Shown: one piece after another, positions 1-6,633 of the stretch | How the letters are laid out: each line of letters begins with the position of its first letter | Position numbering within the stretch: the stretch's first letter is position 1 | NCBI GenBank assembly: GCA_002496425.1 | Contig: DAJS01000008.1 | Span: forward strand, 41,249-53,237 | DNA length: 11,989 nt | Source: Acidilobaceae archaeon UBA162 | GTDB taxonomy: Archaea; Thermoproteota; Thermoprotei_A; Sulfolobales; Acidilobaceae | Reading direction: 5' to 3' | Program-made: the position numbers and the translations under genes | Notes under the pieces: generated by a model | The model's input: only the letters and a program-made list of their open reading frames with translations | Database searches by the model: none | What the model was told of the DNA's origin: nothing

Positions 1-99
1 CCTGAGGGCTAAGTCCCTTACACATGGCTTTGAATTAAGGTGTAGGGGCAAACGGTGAGCTGAAATCCTGGACTACCTGGCTCCTCGCTGGGCTCAGCG

Positions 100-957
100 T
101 TGAGCTCTAGGGCTTCCAGGCCGCTTGACGAGGAGGGCAGGACCTACCACCTGGGCCTCAGGCCTGGGGACGTAAGTAAGTACGTCCTTCTGCCAGGCGA
201 GGTAGAGAGAGCAGGCAGAATAGCAGCGTCATGGGATGAGAGTCACCTGGTATCGCAGAGGAGGGAGTATGTCACATACACAGGCACATACAGGGGCGTG
301 AAGGTCAGCGTCACATCTACAGGAATAGGGGGCCCGGCGGCAGCAATAGCTGTGGAGGAGCTACTTGACGTTGGTGCAGACACATTCATAAGGGTCGGCA
401 CCACGGGCGCCATACAGGACTTCATAGACCTTGGTGACTTAGTGATCCCTATAGCCTCGGTCAGGATGGATGGCACTACATACCAATATGTTCCTCCCGG
501 CTATCCCGCTGTGGCAAGCTATGAGGTAGTTCAGGCGCTGGTAGAGGCGGCTGAGGAGCTAGGGGCCAGGTATCACATAGGCATCACGGCGTCCACGGAC
601 AGCTTCTTCGTGGGGCAGGGGAGGCCAGGTCACGGAGGCTATATGCCAGGCTGGTCAAGGCATTTGATTGAAGAGCTGAGGCAGGAGAGAGTACTCAACT
701 TCGAGATGGAGACAGGCACTATATTCACGCTCTCAAGCGTCTACGGCGCCAGGGCAGGGGCAGTACTAGCCGTGGTGGCCCAGAGGGTAAGGGACGAATT
801 CAGGGCTCACGCGGGAGAGGAGGTGGCAATAAAGGTCGCCAACGAGGCTGTCAAGATCCTGGCCGAGTGGGACCAGGTTAAGGAGAGACAGGGTAAGGCC
901 TATCTTTACCCATCTCTGCTCAGTGGGTGGGCCCCTGGCCGCGGTCAACGTCCTTGA
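100..957 (+). CDS. udp: Uridine phosphorylase (nucleoside phosphorylase family I)
   Basis: Cytosolic enzyme of pyrimidine salvage that splits uridine with phosphate into uracil and ribose-1-phosphate. The 285-residue protein shows the family in order: a phosphate-binding loop LPGEVER (31-37), STGIGG (73-78), RVGTTGAIQ (98-106), and FEMETGT (201-207) with the ribose-binding Met and Glu. The GQGR tetrad (172-175) matches the Gln and Arg that bind uracil in uridine phosphorylases, so uridine is preferred over purine nucleosides; this is family-based inference. The loop is usually PGDPxR, and here Asp-Pro has become Glu-Val, while the Gly and Arg that contact phosphate remain. The start is TTG at 100: an in-frame stop at 61-63 rules out an earlier one and no ATG follows until well inside the domain. 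No clear ribosome binding site precedes it. The 3' end overlaps the convergent transporter gene by 38 nt. Confidence 0.9.
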   Translation: MSSRASRPLDEEGRTYHLGLRPGDVSKYVLLPGEVERAGRIAASWDESHLVSQRREYVTYTGTYRGVKVSVTSTGIGGPAAAIAVEELLDVGADTFIRVGTTGAIQDFIDLGDLVIPIASVRMDGTTYQYVPPGYPAVASYEVVQALVEAAEELGARYHIGITASTDSFFVGQGRPGHGGYMPGWSRHLIEELRQERVLNFEMETGTIFTLSSVYGARAGAVLAVVAQRVRDEFRAHAGEEVAIKVANEAVKILAEWDQVKERQGKAYLYPSLLSGWAPGRGQRP

Positions 958-2044
958 AGAGCCAATAGAAGGCTGCTGTGGCAGCGGTGTAGAGCATGGC
1001 AGTTACAAAGAAGGGCAGGTCGAGCAGGTCCACCGAGAAGAGGTAGCCGGTCATTGAGGGTCCGAAGGACCTGGGCACCGCGTCTATAAGGTTGACAAGC
1101 GACATCCCCCTAGCCCTCTCATCACTTGGTATAAGGTTAAGCACCAGGGAGCTGAAGAGGGGACCGGCAATGTTCATGGCCAGGTTTCTCAGGACAAATA
1201 TCGTGGCAGCCTCGTAGAAGCCAGGAGCGAAGGGCAGCGCTATCAGGAGGGCTATGCCTATACCATGTGTGAACACTATAGCCTTGACTCTTCCAAGGAT
1301 TCTACCAAGCACAGGGGCCATCAGCGTCCCTGCTGCCAGGAGCACGTTGGAGGCCATGTAGAATGGCGACATGTATTGGGCACTCACGTGGAACCTGAGG
1401 AAGAACCAGAGGGACATCATAGGCAATATGAGGCCAGCGCCCAGGCCTATGAAGGCTTGGGTTGACAGCTTCGTCACGTTACCTATTGACCTGAGCCTGA
1501 GACTGATCTTCCCGCTGCCCCTATAGCGCTCAGGAACCGGCACGAGGATTATAGCTGTGGAGGCCATGACGAAGGCGTTGACAGCCATGGTGTTCCTCAG
1601 CCCCAGGAGCCCCGGCACTAGCGCACCGACGGCAGCCATGGCGGTAGAGATGGAGGTGACGAGGCTCATGTCTCTGTCCAGGTCACTGGCCACCTCTGAG
1701 AGCAGCGCGCTCAGGGAGCCCCCACCCAGCCCCATGACCATGAGGGCGGCGTAGGGAATCCTCATGTAGAGGGCAACGAATGCCGAGGCCGCCACAAGCC
1801 TCCCAGCTATGGCGACTGGCTTCCTCCTGTACGCGTCGGCCACAGAGGAGAACAGGAGGCCAAGGAAGGACCCAACGAGCATCATACCGCTTATTATGGC
1901 GCCGACCTCAAATGAGTTAAGTCTTAGAGCGTTAAGGTAGAGCGGCATGGCCAGCTGGTCCGCTCCCCAGACTAGGCCAGTCATGGACATAGAAAGAACT
2001 ACTATAAGCTCAGCGGGCGTGAGGCGCCAGGGGCTACGATTCAA
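920..2044 (-). CDS. Major facilitator superfamily transporter
   Basis: Predicted integral membrane transporter of 374 residues made of about 11-12 hydrophobic helices, with small-residue-rich stretches at roughly 11-30, 46-66, 79-105, 128-148, 195-215, 226-245, 255-272, 280-304 and 345-363. The loop after the second helix, VADAYRRKPVAIAGR (68-82), is a good match to the basic MFS motif A, and a charged loop follows residue 170 as expected between the two halves. The substrate cannot be read from sequence. It is the last gene of a minus-strand operon after glmS and a GlmU-like gene, which hints at amino sugars or their derivatives, but that is only context. The start is TTG at 2042-2044, overlapping the preceding gene by 11 nt, with a GGGGTC ribosome-binding-like stretch 6 nt upstream. 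The 3' end overlaps the uridine phosphorylase gene. Confidence 0.83.
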   Translation of the reverse strand: MNRSPWRLTPAELIVVLSMSMTGLVWGADQLAMPLYLNALRLNSFEVGAIISGMMLVGSFLGLLFSSVADAYRRKPVAIAGRLVAASAFVALYMRIPYAALMVMGLGGGSLSALLSEVASDLDRDMSLVTSISTAMAAVGALVPGLLGLRNTMAVNAFVMASTAIILVPVPERYRGSGKISLRLRSIGNVTKLSTQAFIGLGAGLILPMMSLWFFLRFHVSAQYMSPFYMASNVLLAAGTLMAPVLGRILGRVKAIVFTHGIGIALLIALPFAPGFYEAATIFVLRNLAMNIAGPLFSSLVLNLIPSDERARGMSLVNLIDAVPRSFGPSMTGYLFSVDLLDLPFFVTAMLYTAATAAFYWLFKDVDRGQGPTH

Positions 2045-3191
2045 CTACTTGACCCCTTCCCAACACGCTGCAACATCTAATGCTGGCCCCAGGCGCCACA
2101 ATGGCTCCAAGTCTGACGCTCTCACCTATGTACTCTGAGACCCAGGCCAGCCTCTCAGGCAGCTTGTCAGGGCTTCCCTCAATTATGTGGGCTCCTGGCT
2201 CTACTATTGCTCCCTCCCCAATCACTGATGACCTGACCTGGGAGAGCGCGCCCACCTGGGCCCCGTTCATTATGACACTATTTGCAACCACGGCGCCCTC
2301 GCCGATAGTAGCTCCCTCCTCAATGGACGTGTAGGGCTTAACTATGGCTCCACTCATTACCTTGGCGCCTCTGCCTATATAGGCGGGTCCGCTGATCACA
2401 GCGCCATCCTCAACAACCGCCTCATTGTCAATTATTACCCCCTCGCCTAGGACCGCCAGCGGGCTTACGTTAGCCCTCTCGGAGACCCTCAGGCCCCTGG
2501 ACGGCAGCAGGACCTTTATGGCCTCCAACACGTCCCATGGGTAGCCAACCTCGACCCACTTGCCCGGCCACACGACGCCGCCCACGAGGCCCTTGGAGAC
2601 CAGCCTGGCCATGGTTTCCTCGAATGGCCCTGATGAGGTCTCTGCGAGCCCGTTAGCGTCAGTAACCATGATGCCCGCGAATACGTAGCCCCTGCTCCTG
2701 AGCCAGGCCTTGTCGGTCTTCCTGGGCCTCATGAAGCTCGTCACAGCGCCCCTGTAGTCTAGCTCCACAAAGCCGTAGGTCTCAAGGCCTGAGCCCACAG
2801 AAGCCACCGATATAGCTATTGGGAAGCCACTGGTGGAGTAGAAGTCCAGAGCAGTCTTAGCCATGGTGGGCGGGTCCGATATGAAGCCTGTATATGATAT
2901 TATGGCCTCCCTCCCACCTCTTGAAATGAGCTCTTGGTAGGCTGTTCTCAGGGCCCCCATTATGTCGGCACCTCTCTGCTCCACGACATATATGCGCTCG
3001 CCCCTGTTTGTGACGCTGTTCTGCATTCCAGGCGGCACTATCACCACTATGTCCCCGGCGCCTGCTTCCCTCAGCAGCTCAACGCTATAGTCTATCATCT
3101 GGCGGCCCAGCAGCTGCATGAATGGCTTAGGAGTCCTTGATGTGAGCGGGAGGAGCCTCTTGCCATAGCCCCCTGCGAGCACGAAACCCAT
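2034..3191 (-). CDS. GlmU-like nucleotidyltransferase/left-handed beta-helix protein with altered active sites
   Basis: A 385-residue two-domain protein. Residues 1-230 are a sugar-1-phosphate nucleotidyltransferase fold: VLAGGYGKRLLPLT then TPKPF near the start, and KWVEVGYPWDVLEA near 211-224. Residues about 240-335 are hexapeptide repeats forming a left-handed beta-helix. This is the build of archaeal bifunctional UDP-GlcNAc pyrophosphorylase/amino-sugar-1-phosphate acetyltransferases, and glmS lies just upstream. By eye, however, important residues differ: the usual metal-binding GD reads GF in YTGFISD, the usual EKP reads RPR, the DVG Asp is Glu, and the acetyltransferase His and Tyr of the (P/G)HLxY motif are Ala and Gln in GALSQV. 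It may therefore have a changed substrate, work in only one domain, or be a regulatory relative. I chose ATG at 3191; TTG at 3194 directly before it is also possible, and a GAGGTGA motif serves both. Confidence 0.75.
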   Translation of the reverse strand: MGFVLAGGYGKRLLPLTSRTPKPFMQLLGRQMIDYSVELLREAGAGDIVVIVPPGMQNSVTNRGERIYVVEQRGADIMGALRTAYQELISRGGREAIISYTGFISDPPTMAKTALDFYSTSGFPIAISVASVGSGLETYGFVELDYRGAVTSFMRPRKTDKAWLRSRGYVFAGIMVTDANGLAETSSGPFEETMARLVSKGLVGGVVWPGKWVEVGYPWDVLEAIKVLLPSRGLRVSERANVSPLAVLGEGVIIDNEAVVEDGAVISGPAYIGRGAKVMSGAIVKPYTSIEEGATIGEGAVVANSVIMNGAQVGALSQVRSSVIGEGAIVEPGAHIIEGSPDKLPERLAWVSEYIGESVRLGAIVAPGASIRCCSVLGRGQVVES

Positions 3192-3201
3192 CAAGGCCCC
3201 G

Positions 3202-3208
3202 TCACCTC
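3202..3208 (-). promoter_or_regulatory. Ribosome binding site of the GlmU-like gene
   Basis: The minus strand reads GAGGTGA here, overlapping the glmS stop codon (TGA, 3207-3209). It sits 7 nt before TTG 3194 and 10 nt before ATG 3191, so translation of the GlmU-like gene is probably coupled to the end of glmS. Confidence 0.65.
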
Positions 3209-5057
3209 ACTCTACCGTTACCGTCTTGGCCAGGTTCCTCGGCTTGTCAGGGTTGTGGCCAAGCAGCACGGAGAGCCTATAGGCGAAGAGCTGGTAGATG
3301 GGGCTTAGTATGAAGGGCTCAAGCTCCAGCAGGCCGCCCGAGGGCGGCAGGTCGATAACGCTCATGTTGCCCTTCTGAGAGCTCAGTTCAAGCCTAAGGT
3401 CAGCGGGCCTGGTTACGAAGACCTTAGCGCCCCTGGCAGCCATCTCTATGGCATTGCCTGCCACCTCGGGGGAGTCGCTCGTGGCAACAACCATGACTGG
3501 GAAGTCCCTCTCGACAAGTGCTATGGGACCATGCTTGCTCTCGCCAGCTGGGTAAGCCTCCGCATGCACATAGGCTATCTCCTTGATCTTAAGGGCCCCC
3601 TCCTTAGCTATGGCGTGTCCTAGGCCCCTGCCGAGGACGTAGAGGCTCTTGCTGTTGAAGGCCCTTGCCATGGCTGTGGCCACAGGATCCGAGGCCTCTA
3701 GGGCCGCTGAGAGCAGAGATGGAGCCGACTTGAGCGCGTTAGCTATTGATAGCGCCTCAGGCCTGTCCAAGGCCCCAGTCTCGACGCCTGTCCTAAGGGC
3801 AAGAAGCTCAAGGAGCATGACCTGAGAGAGGAAGGTCTTAGTTGCCGCCACGCCTATCTCCGGCCCAGCCCTAGTATAGAGCTTAAGGTCCGAGGCTCTG
3901 TCCAGGGCACTGCCAACTACATTAGTGACCCCAATGACAGTGGCTCCCCTCTCCTTGGCCAACCTCATGGCTTCAAGCGTGTCGTAGGTCTCGCCACTCT
4001 GGCTGACAGCCAGCAGGACGTCATCCTTGCCTATGGCATCGGACACGTAGCTAACCTCTGAGGCTATAAGTGGGTAGAGTAACAGCCTAGCCCTCCTGGC
4101 GGCTATCAAGGAGAATACCAGGCCTGCATGGTAGCTAGTTCCGGCGGCCACAACTATGACCTTCTCGGCGCTAGCCAGCAGGGAGGCTGCCCTATCTAGA
4201 GCTGGATCCTCCACGTTACCATCGTAGGTCTCCCTCACGGCCTCGGGCTGCTCGTAGATCTCCTTGATCATGAAGTGCGGGTACCCTCCCTTGCTGGCAG
4301 CCTCGGGGCTCAGCTCGACTACCTTGGTTCTCGCTGCTACCTCCTGGGGTGTGAGCTTCACATAGCCCCCTCCTGGCAGAAGCCTGTAGATAGCCATATC
4401 GTTAGGCGTTATGTAGCCAAACTCTCCGTCGTCAAGGAACACTATGGTCTTGCCGATATCAAGTAGCGCCGGTATGTCGCTGGCCAGAGCCCTCACCCCC
4501 TTACCGATACCTATCAGCAGGGGACTCCTCATCTTGGCAAAGTAGATTCTGTCGGGCTCGCCTGCATTAACTATGCCAAGGGCATATGTGCCCTCTATCT
4601 TTCCCAGGGCTGAGGCCAGCGCCTCTATGAACGGCTTCCCGGCCGAGGCCTCCTCTATTAGGTGCGCCACTAGCTCCGTGTCGGTCTCGCTCTTCAGCCT
4701 GTGGCCCCTGGCCACAAGCTCCTGCCTGAGCGACGAGTAGTTCCTTATGACGCCATTATGTACTACAGCCACAGTACCACTGCAGTCGGTGTGAGGGTGA
4801 GCGTTGATGTCATTTGGGGGCCCATGGGTGGCCCACCTGGTGTGCCCTATGGCTGTCAGCCCCTGGAGCTCGTCAAGTGACAGCCTCCTCCTGACGGCCT
4901 CAAGCTCGCCGGCCCCTTTCCTTATCAGCAACGTGCCTGACGACGTGACTGCAATGCCAACGCTGTCATAACCCCTGTACTCTAGACGCTGGAGCCCCCT
5001 AATGACTAGCGGCACAACGTTCAGGTCGACGGCCGTCACGCCAATTATGCCGCACAA
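3207..5057 (-). CDS. glmS: Glutamine--fructose-6-phosphate aminotransferase (isomerizing)
   Basis: Makes glucosamine-6-phosphate from fructose-6-phosphate and glutamine, the first committed step to UDP-GlcNAc. The 616-residue protein carries the whole family layout: an N-terminal class II glutaminase with Cys2 as nucleophile, GHTRWATHG (71-79) and the HNG loop (100-102); then two SIS domains with AAGTSYHAG (304-312), SQSGETYDT (352-360), GVAATKT (402-408), GRGLGHAIAKEGALKIKE (476-493) and the EAYPAGESKHGP loop (500-511); and the DKPRNLAKTVTVE tail. The start is set by chemistry: the nucleophile must be exposed at the N-terminus after removal of the initiator, so translation must begin at TTG 5055-5057, directly before the Cys codon. 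The same frame stays open to 5111, but that would bury Cys under an 18-residue extension. An AGGTGG motif lies 9 nt upstream of the TTG. First gene of the minus-strand operon. Confidence 0.95.
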   Translation of the reverse strand: MCGIIGVTAVDLNVVPLVIRGLQRLEYRGYDSVGIAVTSSGTLLIRKGAGELEAVRRRLSLDELQGLTAIGHTRWATHGPPNDINAHPHTDCSGTVAVVHNGVIRNYSSLRQELVARGHRLKSETDTELVAHLIEEASAGKPFIEALASALGKIEGTYALGIVNAGEPDRIYFAKMRSPLLIGIGKGVRALASDIPALLDIGKTIVFLDDGEFGYITPNDMAIYRLLPGGGYVKLTPQEVAARTKVVELSPEAASKGGYPHFMIKEIYEQPEAVRETYDGNVEDPALDRAASLLASAEKVIVVAAGTSYHAGLVFSLIAARRARLLLYPLIASEVSYVSDAIGKDDVLLAVSQSGETYDTLEAMRLAKERGATVIGVTNVVGSALDRASDLKLYTRAGPEIGVAATKTFLSQVMLLELLALRTGVETGALDRPEALSIANALKSAPSLLSAALEASDPVATAMARAFNSKSLYVLGRGLGHAIAKEGALKIKEIAYVHAEAYPAGESKHGPIALVERDFPVMVVATSDSPEVAGNAIEMAARGAKVFVTRPADLRLELSSQKGNMSVIDLPPSGGLLELEPFILSPIYQLFAYRLSVLLGHNPDKPRNLAKTVTVE

Positions 5058-5066
5058 GAGGCCCTT

Positions 5067-5072
5067 CCACCT
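5067..5072 (-). promoter_or_regulatory. Ribosome binding site of glmS
   Basis: The minus strand reads AGGTGG, 9 nt before the TTG at 5057. It supports starting GlmS directly before its catalytic cysteine rather than at the upstream start near 5111. Confidence 0.6.
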
Positions 5073-5119
5073 TTGCGTCACTGAGACAGCTTTTTCTGCG
5101 TTTCTCAACACAATGACTG

Positions 5120-5125
5120 TTTTAA
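5120..5125 (-). promoter_or_regulatory. Candidate TATA box for the glmS operon
   Basis: The minus strand reads TTAAAA, preceded by the purine-containing stretch CTGAGC that could act as a BRE. With the usual archaeal spacing of about 25 nt, transcription would begin near 5097, leaving a leader of about 40 nt that contains the AGGTGG ribosome binding site. Position and composition are seen; the function is inferred. Confidence 0.4.
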
Positions 5126-5163
5126 GCTCAGGCTGTACTAGACTCTACGGATGAAGACGCCAC

Positions 5164-5251
5164 GGGGCTGAGGGGCCCGATGATGTAACCTGTCTCAACT
5201 GACCATAGATAGGCCTATTTAGGGGCTGACATAGTATTTAAGGTGGGCTGA
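5164..5251. repeat. GGGCTGA repeats in the glmS/PEBP divergent region
   Basis: The word GGGGCTGA occurs at 5164-5171 and 5222-5229, and GGGCTGA at 5245-5251. The last two copies sit inside a longer imperfect direct repeat: TATTTA followed by GG and GGCTGA, at 5216-5229 and again at 5235-5251. Repeats overlapping promoter elements could be operator sites or a duplicated core promoter. Function is not established. Confidence 0.35.
5216..5241 (+). promoter_or_regulatory. Two TATA-like boxes upstream of the PEBP gene
   Basis: TATTTA at 5216-5221 and TATTTAA at 5235-5241 are both TATA-like. The upstream box predicts a start site near 5245 and a leader of about 12 nt before TTG 5257. The downstream box, although the better match, predicts a start site near 5262-5265, slightly inside the annotated reading frame. 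The upstream box therefore fits the TTG better. Confidence 0.35.
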
Positions 5252-5256
5252 GGCGC

Positions 5257-5763
5257 TTGCCAAGGGAGTATGTTATTAGGGAGGGCTCACAGTTCTCCCT
5301 GGTCTCACAGGCCTTCAGGGACGGGGATCAGATACCAGTCAAGTACACATGTGACGGCAATGACGTCAGTCCTCCGCTGAGCTGGAGTGGCGCGCCGTCG
5401 GGCACCATGAGCTACGCGCTGATAATGTATGATCCAGACGCGCCAGCCGGTACGTTCATACACTGGGTTCTGTACGACATTCCTGCGTCGATAACATCGC
5501 TGCCCGAGGGCGTGTCTAAGGTGGAGTCTGTCAGCGGCGTGGGGAGGCAGGGCGTTAACGACTTCGGCAACGTGGGCTATGGTGGTCCATGTCCTCCCAG
5601 AGGCCACGGAACCCACAGGTACTACTTAGCGCTCCACGCGCTCAGCGTCGAGTCCCTTAAGGTCAGAACCAGACCCAGGGCCCAGGACCTCCTTGAGGCA
5701 ATGAGGGGGAAGGTTCTGGGCCACGCGCTCCTAATGGGCACGTATAGGAGGAATCGTTTTTGA
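5257..5763 (+). CDS. PEBP family protein (YbhB/YbcL, Raf-kinase-inhibitor-like)
   Basis: Small soluble protein of the phosphatidylethanolamine-binding fold, 168 residues, close to the prokaryotic family's usual 150-180. The family signatures are present in order: IPVKYTCDGNDVSPPLSW (26-43), YDPDAPAGTFIHWVLYDIP (58-76) and GGPCPPRGHGTHRY (109-122). Asp59, His69 and the second cluster around His117/His120 form the ligand-binding pocket, and Cys32 and Cys112 are the usual cysteine pair. No signal peptide or membrane segment is seen, so it is probably cytosolic. The biochemical role of archaeal members is not settled. The start is TTG 5257; the next in-frame ATG falls at residue 51, inside the domain. 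AGGTGG at 5241-5246 is a possible ribosome binding site, 10 nt upstream. It stands alone between the divergent glmS operon and the tfeB gene. Confidence 0.9.
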   Translation: MPREYVIREGSQFSLVSQAFRDGDQIPVKYTCDGNDVSPPLSWSGAPSGTMSYALIMYDPDAPAGTFIHWVLYDIPASITSLPEGVSKVESVSGVGRQGVNDFGNVGYGGPCPPRGHGTHRYYLALHALSVESLKVRTRPRAQDLLEAMRGKVLGHALLMGTYRRNRF

Positions 5764-5798
5764 AAAGCTTCAAGAAGATTATTAAGCGCTACTGCCTC

Positions 5799-5805
5799 TA
5801 CTTTA
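5799..5805 (+). promoter_or_regulatory. Candidate TATA box for the tfeB-srp19 unit
   Basis: TACTTTA lies in an AT-richer patch following the PEBP gene. Usual spacing predicts a start site near 5828 and a leader of about 27 nt holding the AGGTGA ribosome binding site. ATTATTAA at 5778-5785 is an alternative box. Weak, composition-based call. Confidence 0.25.
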
Positions 5806-5843
5806 GTCTTACTAGGGCTTAGGAGCAGCTAACTAAGCGACAA

Positions 5844-5849
5844 AGGTGA
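5844..5849 (+). promoter_or_regulatory. Ribosome binding site that sets the tfeB start
   Basis: AGGTGA lies 5 nt before TTG 5855. A GTG at 5846-5848 is in frame but falls inside this motif, so it is more likely part of the ribosome binding site than the start codon. Confidence 0.5.
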
Positions 5850-5854
5850 TTAGG

Positions 5855-6280
5855 TTGACTGGAAGCCACGCCGAGCAAGGAGGCGACGAGCTGGAGCAGA
5901 GGGCCATAGAGCTGCTGAAGCAGAACAGAGACGGCATGCTGCAGACCGATCTATGGAAGTCCCTTAACATAACGAGCCGCGAGGGCTCAAGGCTTGTCCT
6001 GAGGCTGATGAGGAGGGGCCTGGTAAAGAGGGAGGAAGTGACTGTGGGCAACAGAAAGACGTACAAGGTATACCTTGTTGAGACCGCCGGGGCCCAGTTA
6101 AGGATACTGGTTGATGTGAGCAGCATAATCGACATACCATGTACTAAGTGCCTTTACCTGAACGACTGCGGCCATGGAGGCTTCTACGACCCTTCCAACT
6201 GTGCGCTTCTTGAGGCCTGGCTCAGGAGAGAAGCTGCTAAGTATAAGGCTAGGACGGCAGTACAGCAGAGGGCTGCCTAG
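5855..6280 (+). CDS. tfeB: Transcription initiation factor TFE beta subunit (RPC34/RPC39-like)
   Basis: Beta subunit of archaeal TFE, which with TFE-alpha helps RNA polymerase open promoter DNA and is related to RNA polymerase III subunit RPC39. The 141-residue protein has an N-terminal winged helix (about 14-78: acidic helix, a QTDLWKSLNITSREGSRLVL recognition region, then a basic RRGLVKREE wing) and a C-terminal domain with cysteines 96, 99, 105 and 116. Their spacing, C-x2-C-x5-C-x10-C, with GG and DPSNC inside and EAWL after, matches the cubane Fe-S domain of human RPC39. All four ligands are present, so the cluster is probably formed. I prefer TTG 5855 over GTG 5846 because the GTG lies within the ribosome binding site. 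srp19 follows after 2 nt, suggesting one transcript. An ordinary MarR/Lrs14-type regulator is less likely because of the cysteine motif. Confidence 0.85.
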   Translation: MTGSHAEQGGDELEQRAIELLKQNRDGMLQTDLWKSLNITSREGSRLVLRLMRRGLVKREEVTVGNRKTYKVYLVETAGAQLRILVDVSSIIDIPCTKCLYLNDCGHGGFYDPSNCALLEAWLRREAAKYKARTAVQQRAA

Positions 6281-6282
6281 CC

Positions 6283-6597
6283 TTGACCAAGGAGGAGATG
6301 AGGGGCAGGACCGTCATCTGGACGGTATACATAGACTCAAGGGCCACCAGGTCGCAGGGCAGGAAGCTTCCCCTGTCTGAGGCTGTAGAGTCGCCCTCGG
6401 TTCAAGAGGTAGTTAAGGCTGCTGAGGCCCTCGGCCTGAACCCATCCCTTGATGAGGCGCCCTACCCTAAGAACTGGGCCTCAGTCAGGTCAAGGGTAGT
6501 TGTGGACAAGAGGTTAGGCAGGATAGGGACCCTGAGGGCCATTGCGAATAAGGTGCGCGAGATGAGGGGAGTTAGGGCAGCTAATACCGGCGCTTAA
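6283..6597 (+). CDS. srp19: Signal recognition particle 19 kDa protein
   Basis: SRP19 binds the tips of helices 6 and 8 of 7S RNA and prepares the particle for SRP54, which directs membrane and secreted proteins to the translocon. The 104-residue product shows the family pattern: VIWTVYIDSRATRSQGRKLP (11-30), an acidic helix around PSVQEVVKAAEALGLNP (38-54), and YPKNWASVRSRVVVDK (61-76), with many basic residues for RNA contact. Length fits archaeal SRP19. The start is uncertain: TTG 6283 lacks a ribosome binding site, while ATG 6298 follows a GGAGGAG that is only about 2 nt away, closer than usual. Both leave the RNA-binding core intact. It is probably co-transcribed with tfeB. Confidence 0.9.
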   Translation: MTKEEMRGRTVIWTVYIDSRATRSQGRKLPLSEAVESPSVQEVVKAAEALGLNPSLDEAPYPKNWASVRSRVVVDKRLGRIGTLRAIANKVREMRGVRAANTGA

Positions 6598-6600
6598 CTA
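6593..6600 (+). promoter_or_regulatory. Weak candidate TATA box for ahbD
   Basis: CTTAACTA, overlapping the srp19 stop codon, would place a start site near 6622-6625, giving a short leader before TTG 6634. No ribosome binding site is evident in the 36-nt gap, which fits a short-leader transcript, but the box is a poor match. Confidence 0.2.
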
Positions 6601-6633
6601 CTCTTCAGTCAGCAGGCAGCTCGGGTCCCTTAG

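Noticed and set aside
2..58. A short open stretch ending in TGA at 56-58 that might be the tail of an upstream gene.
   Set aside because: Only 18 codons are visible, with no recognisable motif. The 1-99 region also has a weak TATA-like GAATTAAGG, but nothing firm can be called.
5058..5111. An 18-residue N-terminal extension of GlmS.
   Set aside because: It would bury the catalytic cysteine, which must be N-terminal for glutaminase activity.
5305..5616. A 103-codon minus-strand frame inside the PEBP gene.
   Set aside because: The PEBP motifs on the plus strand fully explain the region; the reverse product has no family features.
5846..5854. GTG 5846 as the TFE-beta start.
   Set aside because: The GTG is part of the AGGTGA ribosome binding site for TTG 5855; not fully excluded.
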